Origin: Acanthamoeba sp. SK_2022b
Taxonomy: Eukaryota > Discosea > Longamoebia > Acanthamoebidae
DNA: 64,000 bases
Direction of reading: 5' to 3'
Assembly (NCBI GenBank): GCA_027943245.1
Contig: JANDJZ010000100.1
Coordinates: 18,563 to 82,562, forward strand
Shown here: positions 33,484 through 45,138 of the stretch, piece by piece
Position numbering within the stretch: the stretch's first letter is position 1
Layout: every line of letters starts with the position of its first letter
Translations under genes and position numbers: made by a program
The notes under the pieces: generated by a model
The model's database searches: none
The model's input: only the letters and a program-made list of their open reading frames with translations
Told to the model about the DNA's origin: nothing

Positions 33484-33580
33484 TTTCTTAGTCTCCGGAA
33501 AAGTTGCTATTGGCTACGAATTTTCGTGGCAACCTGGTTGAAAACAAGTCAGAGTGAAAATCGAAACGGAGACTAAGAAA
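33484..33580. mobile_element. MITE-like element of about 97 bp
   Basis: TTTCTTAGTCTCCG at 33,484-33,497 is a perfect 14-bp inverted repeat of CGGAGACTAAGAAA at 33,567-33,580. No coding capacity exists between them. A target-site duplication is not clear. Confidence 0.5.
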
Positions 33581-33654
33581 ATAATGCTATAGGACATTTT
33601 GAGTGAATTTTCGTAGCAACCTGGTTGAAAACAAGTCAGAGTGAAAATCGAAAC
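33518..33654 (+). repeat. 50-bp direct repeat, period 87 bp
   Basis: The unit from GAATTTTCGT to AAAATCGAAAC occurs at 33,518-33,567 and 33,605-33,654 with a single G/A difference. The first copy lies within the inverted-repeat element and the second just outside, as if a second element lost its ends. Confidence 0.9.
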
Positions 33655-34466
33655 TGGAAGAAAAGTTTTTGTCCTTTTCTAGTCTACAGTTTTTTGGTTT
33701 TTCTTGTTTCTAGGGATACCAAGCAGGGAAAAGGAAACATGAGGGAAAAGTAAGACTCTAGTTTTCTGATTTCCCCCAAGTCTAATCACTGTTCTTTCTC
33801 CTCTGATGGTGCTCTCTGAACAACACCTTATGTGCTGACCATATTTTCCCAAGTGAAGTTATTAAAACTCAGGAATGGGCAAGTTAAAAATTGGAGGCAC
33901 ACCAAAGAGAACAGCAGAATGATCAGGGATCAATGACATAGGTAGTGATTAGGGTGTTCCTGACAAGTTTTCTGTGCCTGGTTTATAACTCTGGTAATGG
34001 TAAATGCTTTGAAAAGAATATTTGCTGTTGTGGGGCAGGCAGAAGTTCCAGGCATTGCAGGTGGCATGCTGCCTGGTGTTGTTCCAAGCCCATGCTTGTC
34101 ACATTCCCAGCCCACACATGCCAAACAAAAACCAAAATATAACCTAGAGGCTTGTGATAAGTGGCATATTGATGCTCACAATTTGTGATAGAAGGGTGGT
34201 CTCCAGTTGTTCAACTTCAGTCCACCTGTGTGTCATGTTGACCACATGTCCACCTTGCCTCCACCTCACTCCATTGAGTGGTGTGGGCCTGTGAGCTTGA
34301 AGTGCATCTGCTTTGGTATCTTTGTGGTGGGTGATGCCAGCAGGAGTGGGAGGTAGTGGTGAGCAAGAAACAAAAGTGAGATCAAGCATAGTAGTGTTGG
34401 GCATTAGAAAGAGAAGGAAAGAAATGGGGCACTAAAATCAGAGAAACAGCAGGTACCCAAGTATCT

Positions 34467-34529
34467 TATTCTTGTTTTCTTTTCGGCAGTTGGCCAACAG
34501 ATAATTAGAGAGCCAACCAACCAGGCTGG
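34467..34529 (+). repeat. Dispersed repeat R1, copy b
   Basis: Second copy of the 28,541-28,602 repeat. Here the end AACCAACCAG is followed within about 45 bp by its inverted repeat CTGGTTGGTT, so a hairpin is possible. Confidence 0.85.
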
Positions 34530-34540
34530 TGGCCTGCTTT

Positions 34541-35372
34541 AACAGGCTGTCTGATTGCTGGTTGGTTCGAGTCAAGCCCTGGAAAAGTCGCGTCACTTCA
34601 CGCATCCGTGACGTGGCCGCCTACGCCCCAATCGCGGATCCCGGGAGGGCCAGACTCCGTTACGCACATGGATCCTCCTTCGGAGAGGCACGTCAGTGTG
34701 CAGAGGGGGCAGATGCAAACCGAAAGGCGCCGACGCAACAACAGTGGATGGGCTGATCGCCGACGAGCGTTCGGCTCGCTGCCAACCCGCCTCAGCGCCT
34801 CCGCTGGCACCGTCGGGGAACGTCGTTCTACCATCCAATTCAGGACACGGAGTGACTTGACGCAGTGTCAAGTCCGCGGTTCACCCACTCGCAAGCAAGG
34901 GGAGGAGATTGAGCTGCAAATGAACGAGCGGGAAATTCAACGAAAGGCACAGCCGTGTACGGTCGTACGGGAGATGCTTGCGTGGGAGAGAACGGTGATG
35001 ACGCCTCGCGGCCGACTGATGGGTCATGTCTCTTGCCAAGGGACAACCCCCGATGATACCATAGGATCGACCACTGGGAGCTCGTTGTGTATCCTGAAAC
35101 CAACTCCCATTGGCGTGAAAGAGTACGACCGAATTCCCCAGAAGATTGCCATCAGATGGAGGGAGCTTCGGCTTGGACTGGAGGGAGCGCATAAGGAGAG
35201 GAGGGTTGTAAGGCGGGCTCTGGACTGGGCTTTTGTCTTTTTTGAACCATTCCACCCTAACAACAACCACCGCTCATCGTTCCCTTTGCCCTTCCGCAGT
35301 AACGTGAGGGATCACCTTCCAAGGCCCTCCACCGCCGCCCCTTCAATCAGCTTCTACCACATTGCCTGTACC
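34541..35372. other. Upstream region of the FYVE gene with a long open frame
   Basis: CpG content returns to normal. One frame stays open from 34,608 and runs in phase into the MGGTLSSP start of the next gene. ATG 34,668 (MDPPSERHVSVQ) would therefore add about 235 residues to it. The sequence has no recognisable domain, so I treat it as promoter and 5' UTR, but the extension cannot be excluded. Confidence 0.45.
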
Positions 35373-36865
35373 ATGGGAGGAACCCTTTCTTCGCCTCGTA
35401 CCGCCCAGCCCCAGCCCCAGACTCGCAACTTCACCAAAGGTACCCAGCTCGTTATGGCGTGGGAGGCGTATCACAACTGACGCTTCTGTTCAACTGTGGT
35501 GAAGGTGAGTTCGTGAAGCCCAAGCCCCAACCTGACCTGTCCTTTTGCGCCAAGACCAGCAAGAGCGAACCCATCTACATGCCCTCGCAGAAGCTCATGC
35601 AGTGCGTGCTCTGTCCGCTTCATTCTTGGTGTTCTCCCCTGTTCTCACTGTGTCGACATTCGGCCAATCCCGCAGGTCGATCGAAACGCTGTCTCCGCAG
35701 AACCCTGCCCAAATGATGACCGCCGCCATCTCCACATCGTGGACCAACGCTCTCAGCGACGAGGACCTCTCCTCGCGCTTCGGCCACCTCGTAACCTCCG
35801 AGTGCGTTTTGTTGACCACGGTTTTCGCCACGTGGCCGCGTCTGACTCACTCGCTTATTTGACCTTGTGATCCCAGAGCCCTCAACCCTTGGTGGAAGCA
35901 AGACGCCGCTGCGTGCGAGTGCCACGCGTGCAAGGCCAAGTTTTCCACTTTCAGGAGAAGGGTATGACGCCCCTTCCATTGCATTTCTGGTTGCAGATAC
36001 GAGTCTCACCTGTGGCATGGACGCAGCATCACTGCCGTAGATGTGGTGAGATCTTTTGCTACGCGTGCACAAAGCAGCGCATGTCTTTGCCGCACTTGAA
36101 CTACGGTCGCACGCCTGTGCGCGTTTGCGACAGGTGCCACACCTTCCGATCCAAGCAGTTGCAGACGCTCAAGACCGGAATCATGGTCAAGTACTACGCG
36201 CAGGAGACCAGTGGCCTCCGCTCCAAGATCATGCACATGAAGCTCTCCTTCCAGGATGAGGATCAGCTCCGTCTGTCGTGGCGCTCGCTCGACCGCGTAG
36301 TGGAAACCACCTCGATTGACTTCCACACTATCAACGGCATCATCTCTGGTTCTTCTAATTCGGCGTTCTACGCGCACCCTCTTCCTTCCACCGAGGATGG
36401 TACCTCTACCTCTCTACCCCTCTTCGCTTTTCGTTCTTTTGGTGTGCTGCAAGCTGACTCTCCTATCTTTTCTCGACAGTGATCGACGACCTTTTCTTCG
36501 CGTTGAAGCTTGACGACGGAACCGAGCTCTATTTCGAGACGATTACACCCGCGCAGAAGAAGGAGGAGTGGCTCGCAGCTCTTCAGGAATGTGTGCTTCA
36601 GTATCAGAACAAGCAGACGCGAATCGAGCAGGTCAGGCGCCTGCAGAACAAGCTCAATGCCAGCGACGAAGACAGCGACGACGAGGAGGATGCCGAGAGT
36701 GAGCTCGAGACCGAGGAGGACCAGGACCAGGAAGAAGACCTAAGCAACATGGGCGGCCTACCCTGTCTGGCCGTCACCTTCCCCGACCAGCTGATGATGG
36801 GGCCCAACGCACCAGCGGTCTCGACTCGCCGCGACATTCTCAGCCGTAGGAGGCCCAGCTTCTAA
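35373..36865 (+). CDS. FYVE-domain protein with C-terminal PH-like region
   Basis: Starts [19 protein letters not shown] at ATG 35373; Gly2 and Ser6 fit N-myristoylation. After three exons comes a complete FYVE finger: [22 protein letters not shown] spliced to [18 protein letters not shown], and [10 protein letters not shown]. This predicts binding to phosphatidylinositol 3-phosphate on endosomes. The following [35 protein letters not shown] and [20 protein letters not shown] plus [11 protein letters not shown] looks like a PH-type fold, the last piece being a typical C-terminal helix. The tail is acidic ([19 protein letters not shown]) and ends RRRPSF. The intron before HHC is at the same place as in the FYVE-TBC gene at 25.6 kb. 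A longer N-terminus is possible. Confidence 0.85.
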
Positions 36866-37501
36866 GAGCAAACCCCGAAACACCACCCCACCCCTCCACC
36901 TTTTTTGTTCAACACAACACCTTCACCATCTTCACGACACCACTATCCGCTCCACCATAATCACCACCATAACACAACAACGGGCTCCTCTTCCCTTCGG
37001 CCCCTAAGCGTGCGTTGCCGCTTTGTGGACCCGAAGTGGTGTACAGTTTAGAAGAAAGAAGTGAACAACAGCAACTACATAAAAGGCCAAACGACACGGG
37101 AGCTCCCGGTCTCAAGCTCGTTCGCGAACCAAACGAGAGAGCGCAAATGAAAGTGTACAGTTTTGGGCCGCCAGGGTTGGGTGGGGCGCGTTCGAGCACA
37201 CCGTCGCTCACGTGCCACGATAACCTTATTTCGCTTTCAGCTTCGCGTTTCTCTCTTTCAGCCACTCTGCAGTCGGCCGTCACCAAGGGGAGCTGCTGGG
37301 AATTGTTCGATTTTTGTTCGATCGTGCTCTAGAAGCAATTTGTTCATTTGATAGGTTGACCAAGCCGTTGTAGGTACCTCATCTCCCGAACCATGCAATC
37401 GTTCCTACTCTTGAGACCCCCCCCCCGCCGACATTGCTTTCAATTTTTTGTGATTCATCGATCAACTCATTTGTAATCTTTTTTTGTGGCCAGAAGCAAC
37501 C
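36866..37501. other. Intergenic region, FYVE gene to divergent Rab
   Basis: Holds the 3' UTR of the FYVE gene and the promoter and 5' UTR of the next. Poly-C and poly-T runs occur near 37,418-37,490. No gene is supported. Confidence 0.5.
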
Positions 37502-38442
37502 ATGTCGTTCAAGGTGTTCATCGTGGGGGACCCGGGTGTGGGCAAGACAAGCCTGATGCTTCGATTCATAGATGACACATTCCTGGAGGACACGGCGCCT
37601 ACGTCGGGTGGCCAGCCCGGCAAGAAGCGCCAGATCGAAGTAGACGGCAAGAATGTCGAAATCATACTCTTCGATACCGATGGACAGGAGAGATTCGGCA
37701 ATATCACATGCTCTTTGTACCAGGGGATGCACGGTACCTCGACCCCTCTTTTTTTTCTCATCCGGCCTGCGATCGTTATCTCCCCCCCCCCAACCAACGC
37801 CCTCGGCCGTAGCATCGGTTATTAGAATTTTTACTTATTATTATTATTTTTATATGTGTGCAGGTATCATCATCGCCTACGATGTTAACAACACGGACAC
37901 CTTCAAGGCTGTGGAGAACTGGGTGACTGAGATGGAGAGGTTTGGCTCCTTTGACCGATGGGCACCCATTCGGGCGATCGTGGCTGGCTGTGTGGCAATG
38001 TGGCGCTCATGCTTGCACGTGATGATCCGTGTGCACGCCTATCCAGGTATGCCAGAAGCGAGGTCGTCGTGTTCATGGTCGGCAACAAAACCGACGCGGA
38101 CAAGCGACAGGTGAGCGCGGAAACGGCAGAGAAGTTTGCCCAGGACAAGGGATATCCCTTCATGGAGACCTCCGCCAAGACGGGTACAACTGCCCTGCCT
38201 TGTCCTTGTTCTCTCCATTCCAACAGCTTGGCGTTGGCCTCTCCTTTGCTCGTTTTCTTCTCGAGCCAGTCGGCTGATACGATCGTCGTGCAGGGGACAA
38301 CGTCGAGGAGCTGTTTACGAAGCTTGCCCAGGCCATGGTGTCGCGCTACACCAAGACAGAGGTCAAGCCAGCATCCACGCTCGACCTGGGAGGTGACTCC
38401 AACGCGTCGCCGAAGAAGAAGAAAGTCTGCACCCTCTTCTAA
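37502..38442 (+). CDS. Divergent Rab-like GTPase with CAAX box
   Basis: Starts MSFKVFIVGDPGVGKTSLML. G1 is intact (GDPGVGKTS). Switch I is unusual (DTAPTSGGQPGKKRQIEVDG instead of TIGVDF). The G3 motif reads LFDTDGQERF rather than WDTAGQERF, keeping D and G but replacing Ala with Asp. G4 is GNKTDAD and G5 ETSAKT. GIIIAYDVNNTDTF and NVEELFTKLAQAM are Rab-like. The C-terminus is polybasic and ends in CTLF, a single-Cys CAAX box, unlike the double-Cys ends of most Rabs. Three introns. The effector and membrane are unknown. The CAAX codons and stop lie inside repeat R2, which recurs in decayed form at 28.7 kb. Confidence 0.85.
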
Positions 38443-38567
38443 ACGCCCGTTTCTCCTCGCTCTATCACTCCAACGCGCACGCCTTTTCCTCTCTTCCACC
38501 CGGCTCGGTGGACATCCAAAGTACTAACATTGTCAGAGCTTTCTATGGGAAGCGCAGCCCTTATTTA
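38427..38567 (+). repeat. Repeat R2, copy a (CpG-rich; overlaps the Rab stop codon)
   Basis: Begins exactly at the last codons of the divergent Rab (Cys-Thr-Leu-Phe-stop) and continues into its 3' UTR. It matches 28,722-28,867. Confidence 0.9.
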
Positions 38568-39006
38568 TAAAACAAACAACCGTTGCCTCCCGCGCACCCA
38601 GTGGCAACTGCCGTGTGGGCACGCCTCCTTGTAGCCGGAGGCGAACTCCGTCCGCTGGACCATGACAACTCAAAGGCCTAAGGGGGCTGGCCTCATTGAG
38701 TGGTGGCCACTCCCGGGCGTAGGTGCAAAGCAACACTCCGGTTGTAACGCGAGGCCAGACTGGCAGACGCAACGCCCCAGTCCACGTGTCCGGACCAACA
38801 GGAAAAAGAGACGTTAAATTTCGGGTTTACGGAGTTGGCAACACAAAAGGGGTCCCAACTACCCTGGCTCGAGCCACTTGCCGCCGCCCACAACAGCAAG
38901 CCCGAATCCGCCCCCTTCTCCTCTTTCTCAGAGAGTATCTTGGCCCTGCGTCTCCTTCCCTGCTATGTTGCCATAACCTGACCGGCCCCTTTGTCGCGCA
39001 GACATC
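38443..39006. other. Intergenic region, divergent Rab to dehydratase
   Basis: Apart from repeat R2 it contains a small hairpin (GCCTCC...GGAGGC near 38,625-38,643). No coding feature is supported. Confidence 0.5.
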
Positions 39007-40968
<1,962 letters not shown>

Positions 40969-41331
40969 AGGCCGTCGTGCACTGCTGCGGTCAGCGAGGA
41001 AGTGATACTCACCTCGTGGTAGTCCGTTTGAGAGTTTTCCCCAGACGTGCTCGCACTCGCAAGATGGTTTCCTTCCACTTGATGTTTAGCCCACTCGTCC
41101 TCTCACGTAAGTAAATACATTTATTGACAAGAATTTACATCAAAATAACACACAACATGGAACAGTAAGAAGGTCATCCCTCCTTAGAATCCGAATAATA
41201 ATAATAATAATGATAATAAAATGATAACAGAAACAAGAACAATAATTAAAATCACAGTATCGACAGAAGCAGAGATATGGTGGGTTATCTGACACCGACA
41301 CCGAGCGATATGGAATGGAAGACCACCATTC
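40969..41331. other. Convergent intergenic region
   Basis: Contains the 3' UTRs of the dehydratase and the EXORDIUM-like gene. It includes an AT-rich ATAATAATAATAATGATAAT stretch near 41,196-41,220. No gene. Confidence 0.6.
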
Positions 41332-42929
41332 TTAGAGGCTCATACCGCAATCGTTCTTGCTTAAGACCCAGCTTTGCTGGACGAGCCATTGCCTGCCGCC
41401 GAAGGATAGATTGGTCTTGCCTCCGTTAGATGCCAGCGTAGTGTTGCCGTATGTCCTGCAAAGGTGGGGTTGGGTGAGCTTGGTTGGGGAGAGCTGGGAT
41501 TTGTCACCCCGCCTGGTACCATGCGCACATATCGGCGTTTTCACATCCAACCTGGTCCAGCCAAGCGGCCCTAGCTGCTGGGGCCCAAACAGGATCGGTA
41601 AGCATCTCCACCATCTCGTGGGCCAGCAGGGAGGCCATTGTGTCTGCCGATCTACTCGACATTCCCACCGTCAGACAGAAGGAAAGCGAGTGGAAAGAAA
41701 GAGAGTATACCTTTCATTAGGGTAGGTTTTGAGTCCCAGTCCGAAGTAGGCCTCGTGGGAGCAATACTTGGTGCAGTAGTCATCCGTGTTATTGGCTGGA
41801 TTGGAGATGAAGGCGTACTTGAATGACGTTGTCGAGTTGACCACCTACGAACGACCCAGAAGATGAGAACGGATTTTGGCAAAGGCTGCTCATGCTTACC
41901 TGGAAGGAGTGGTAAGCGCAATACGCCCCTTGAAAGTTCTGTACACCGTAGCCACATGAGCCTTCGGTGTCTATGGTAAAGTGAGCTCATCCTTTTGTTC
42001 TCATAGGCTCGACCTGGTAAGGAGGCGTACAGACATCGCTGGAGGGTACGAAAAAGTACATGGCGTCGTTGCTTATTCTCGAGTTGCCCCCAACGGTGTC
42101 TTGGATGGCCTGAGCGACCGCGCCCGTGCTGATATACCATTTGTTCCAGGTCGAATTCCACACGGCGTACTTGTAGGGAGCGTTCACTGACAAGGCTCCT
42201 GTTGTGCAAAGTTATTGACCGCATAATCAGCTTTCCCAACCTCGAATTGTTGCCGTACCTCCAAAGGTAAGTGTGCTCGGAACGTATAGGGTCTGCCATA
42301 CCCAGGTTTTGTTGACTATGACGGCCATCCTAGTCCGGTGCTCAATAATGTTTGTGGCTCTTCTTGCACGTCTGGGGGAATGGGGAGAATTACCTGGAGT
42401 AGTACTCGGTTGAGATGTTGTACCAAGCTTGGTTGGAGATCCCGGACACGAACTGGGCCATAAGCGACTTGGTTCTGTTAGTGGCTGCTGAAGTTCCATT
42501 ACTGTGGTAGGAGGACATGGCGCCATAGTAGACGATATAGGCCACGTTGTTCCCGGCCATGACAGGTCCTCCGAAGTAGGCAATGGGAGCCTGACAGGTG
42601 GAGATAGCTCCTCTCTTATGCTGCTCTTCCGACGTTCCCTGGACGGCCTCGTCGCCCTCAGGTCGGTAGATCTGAAAGTACTCAGCCTCGATCTCGGAAG
42701 GCTGTACGCTGTTGTTCAGGGTGAAGTAGTCCTCCACCTCTATCTCCTCACAAGGGTGGCAGTTGCCCGTAACTGCAGGGCAAACGGGAGGTGTGGGTGA
42801 AGGGCATGTAGGTTCGTCATCTTGTGGGACAGCTGCTGGGATCATCCCAGCAAAGTTGAAGTTGAGGTGACTGTCCCCCGCTGAGCACAGCATAAGGTGA
42901 ACCAGGACCAGAAACAAGTATGGCTTCAT
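41332..42929 (-). CDS. EXORDIUM-like (phosphate-induced protein 1 family) secreted protein
   Basis: ATG 42929 opens a signal peptide (MKPYLFLVLVHLMLCSAGDS). The mature part starts with Cys/Pro-rich sequence (PTCPSPTPPVCPAVTGNC). The conserved core follows: IAYFGGPVMAGNNVAYIVYY, GISNQAWYNISTEYYS, AVAQAIQDTV, DAMYFFVPSSDV, EGSCGYGVQNFQGAYCAYHS, FKYAFISNPANN, MASLLAHEMVEMLTDPV and GCENADMCAW. The order GGPV, short hydrophobic Y/W stretches, SSDV, CGxG, and AHExxExxTDP then ENADxC is that of plant EXORDIUM/PHI-1 proteins, which are apoplastic and linked to growth control. The biochemical activity is unknown; the HExxE motif may bind metal. An upstream in-frame ATG-less extension to 43,079 is less likely than the signal-peptide start. 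Confidence 0.82.
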
Positions 42930-44470
42930 CAAGGAACGGGACACGAACAGGTTAGAGCTATCGGTGTCGTTCGTGTTGGTGTGAGTTCTCCGGAGGATGA
43001 AGCAGTAAGGTTGTGGGCTAGCCTTTCTAGGGCTTGCAGCAATCTCTTTCCTGCGGATTCTCCCAATCGAGAGGGTCAAAGTAAAGTTTCGGACTTCGGT
43101 GGTTTTGGTAGATGTTACATCTGCGCTTGCCCCTAAACGGGGGCTGTACCTGGATGTTTTTTGGCGAGCTTGACCGAAGGTGGAGGCCGCTTTTTACTGG
43201 GTGTTTTCCCTGATATAAGACGGTGCGAAAATTATCTAATCGTTTCTGATGGTGTAGCTCCTCACCTCATGATGTGACACCATTCAATCCATCCTAATAA
43301 ACTTATCCCATTATAGTTTTGTGGGCAGAGGAGGACAGTAAACAATTGTAGTTGTGTAGTGGTTATGGTTTAATCCTGTTTCATGCCATTGGAGTACACA
43401 AAGTTCTCTGTGAGAATGGGCCTTCCCCATGAGCGCAGGTGGTATGGATGAGCTTGTTGCTTGGTACACTGCTGAGCATCAAGAGTATCCATGCAAAGTG
43501 GTCATCACATGGTAGTGGTAGCCCCTGCCAAGTTCGATCTGTTGTGTACCCTTGTGCAGTGTTCCTGCTGCTCCTCTTCTCCCCATATTCCTGCTATCTG
43601 TCTCAATGTAATATTTAATTTAATCTTTGTATTGGTGTGTGCAGATATCTAGTGTGGTGCTGATAACAGATCCCATCAACCACCAAGATGGGAGGTCTGA
43701 CAAAACTGCTAACTGATAGTATGTGGCAGTGGTATCTGCAACCAAGCTCCAAGCCAACATGGAGTGCCACAAAGAGATACAAATGATATCTGCAGTATTG
43801 CGCATCCAGCAAACTACCCAATACCATCCACATTCCCATGTCTCCTCTCAAGCCCACAAGGGAGCAGACCAAACAGGTAGCTAGGTAGCAGAGAAAACAA
43901 GACTAAAAAGCACAATATCCTCATCCTTGTTCTTCCTACAAGCAACCAGAAGCTGAGGAATATCAGTTTACAAAGAGGAGTCCAAGACTTCCAGTTGTAA
44001 GTCTCCAACTACAAAGTTTGAAATGCTCCCCTAAAAAAGAGAGCAGAAAACACACAATGCTTTTAATCTTGACCATCTAAATCAAAATGACTGGGACCTC
44101 TCACATAATGCTAGAGGTGGTTTCCAGTGAAGGTGGTCATCCACCTTAGGGTACTGGGCAACCCTTGAATGAAGCAAAATGCACAGGCTCAATATAATGA
44201 TAGATTAAAAGTTACAGCAAGAATAAGCAAGATGATGATACACCTCAGGTTTAAGATATCTCTCATAATGCCACTGTACTAAAGGGTCAAGAAGTCCCTT
44301 CCCTTAGTTGCTGCTCCTCAAGTTCGGCAATTTTTATCTCCAAACTGGCCCCGAAATGCCTCTTGCACCATCTTTTCCCAAACATTTTTTTTAGCGTTTC
44401 ACTTTGTTTTACGTCACCAAAGGGCAGCAAACTGCCGTGGCACAGGCAACCCATTCACAACGCTGAAGCC
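42930..44470. other. Intergenic region including CpG-depleted island 4
   Basis: The first about 200 bp look like a normal promoter. From about 43,140 to 44,330 the sequence is CpG-poor with many TpG/CpA, like the other islands. Stretches such as SKLPNTIHIPMSPLKPTREQ (plus strand near 43,810-43,870) look like decayed coding sequence, but no family is recognised. The last about 130 bp lead into the phospholipase gene. Confidence 0.6.
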
Positions 44471-45053
44471 ATGGATAGTTTGCACAGGGTCGTGCTGTTG
44501 GGCGTGGTCCTCCTGCTGTTGGTCCTGTCAATTGCGGCATGCCCCTGGTCCTGCCCCAATGGAGCTTCTTCCTTAGCACGCCAGAACCCCGCCTACAAGA
44601 AGACCTCCAATGGCTGTGGGCCTACGGGCCTCTCCGGTACCCCCTCCCTCCCAAAACCACTATCTTCTTGTAGTGGCCCAGCTGACGGCCGGCCCTGTGG
44701 TTCTCCGTTCCACTCAGTCAAAACCAAGTGGGACTTCGCTGGCTGCTGTGACGAGCACGACTACTGTTACCAGGAGTGTGGCAAAAGCAAGAAAGCCTGT
44801 GATGACGAGTTCACCCTGTGCCTGAACAGGGTGTGCAAGCAACACACGAGCGGTCGGAAAAAGCAAGCTGAGGTACCGAGAAACGGTTCGCTTGCTCGTG
44901 GCCTTGCGCCTCACATTTGTGCAGGCGGAATGCAGGCAAACTGCTGCACTCTTCACCATGGCCACCACTACCTTTGGCTGCTCATCCTACCGAGAGTCTC
45001 AAACCGCTGCTTGTCTGTGCATCGAACCAAACGAACAAGTTATTGTCTCGTGA
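44471..45053 (+). CDS. Secreted group XII-type phospholipase A2
   Basis: Signal peptide MDSLHRVVLLGVVLLLLVLS then IAACPWSCPNGASS. The blocks KKTSNGCGPTG and, after an intron, WDFAGCCDEHDYCYQECGKS and KKACDDEFTLCLNRVC follow. The active-site His and Asp are in CCDEHDYCY, and the CGKSKKxCDxEFxxCLxxxC spacing matches animal group XII secreted PLA2. Exon 3 adds AECRQTAALFTMATTTFGCS and SQTAACLC. This family hydrolyses the sn-2 acyl bond of phospholipids with calcium, although some group XII members are poorly active or inactive. Three exons; the stop is at 45053, only 85 bp before the ORC5 start. Its role (digestion, defence or signalling) is unknown. Confidence 0.88.
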
Positions 45054-45138
45054 CTTGTAAATTGTTTTTTTGCAAATACAAAAAGGCGGGAAAAAAGCGA
45101 CACAAGAAAATCACAAGCCACATCACCCTTCCGGAAAG

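Larger units (their letters stand above)
33250..34540. other. CpG-depleted island 3
   Basis: AT-rich, CpG-poor sequence with no supported gene. It holds the small inverted-repeat element at 33,484-33,580, a 50-bp direct repeat and, at its right edge, repeat R1 copy b. The open frames here are short and unrelated to known families. Confidence 0.7.

Noticed and set aside
34535..34600. tRNA-like T-arm (GGTTCGAGTC) near repeat R1
   Set aside because: The T-stem has a mismatch and no acceptor, D-arm or anticodon arm can be folded around it.
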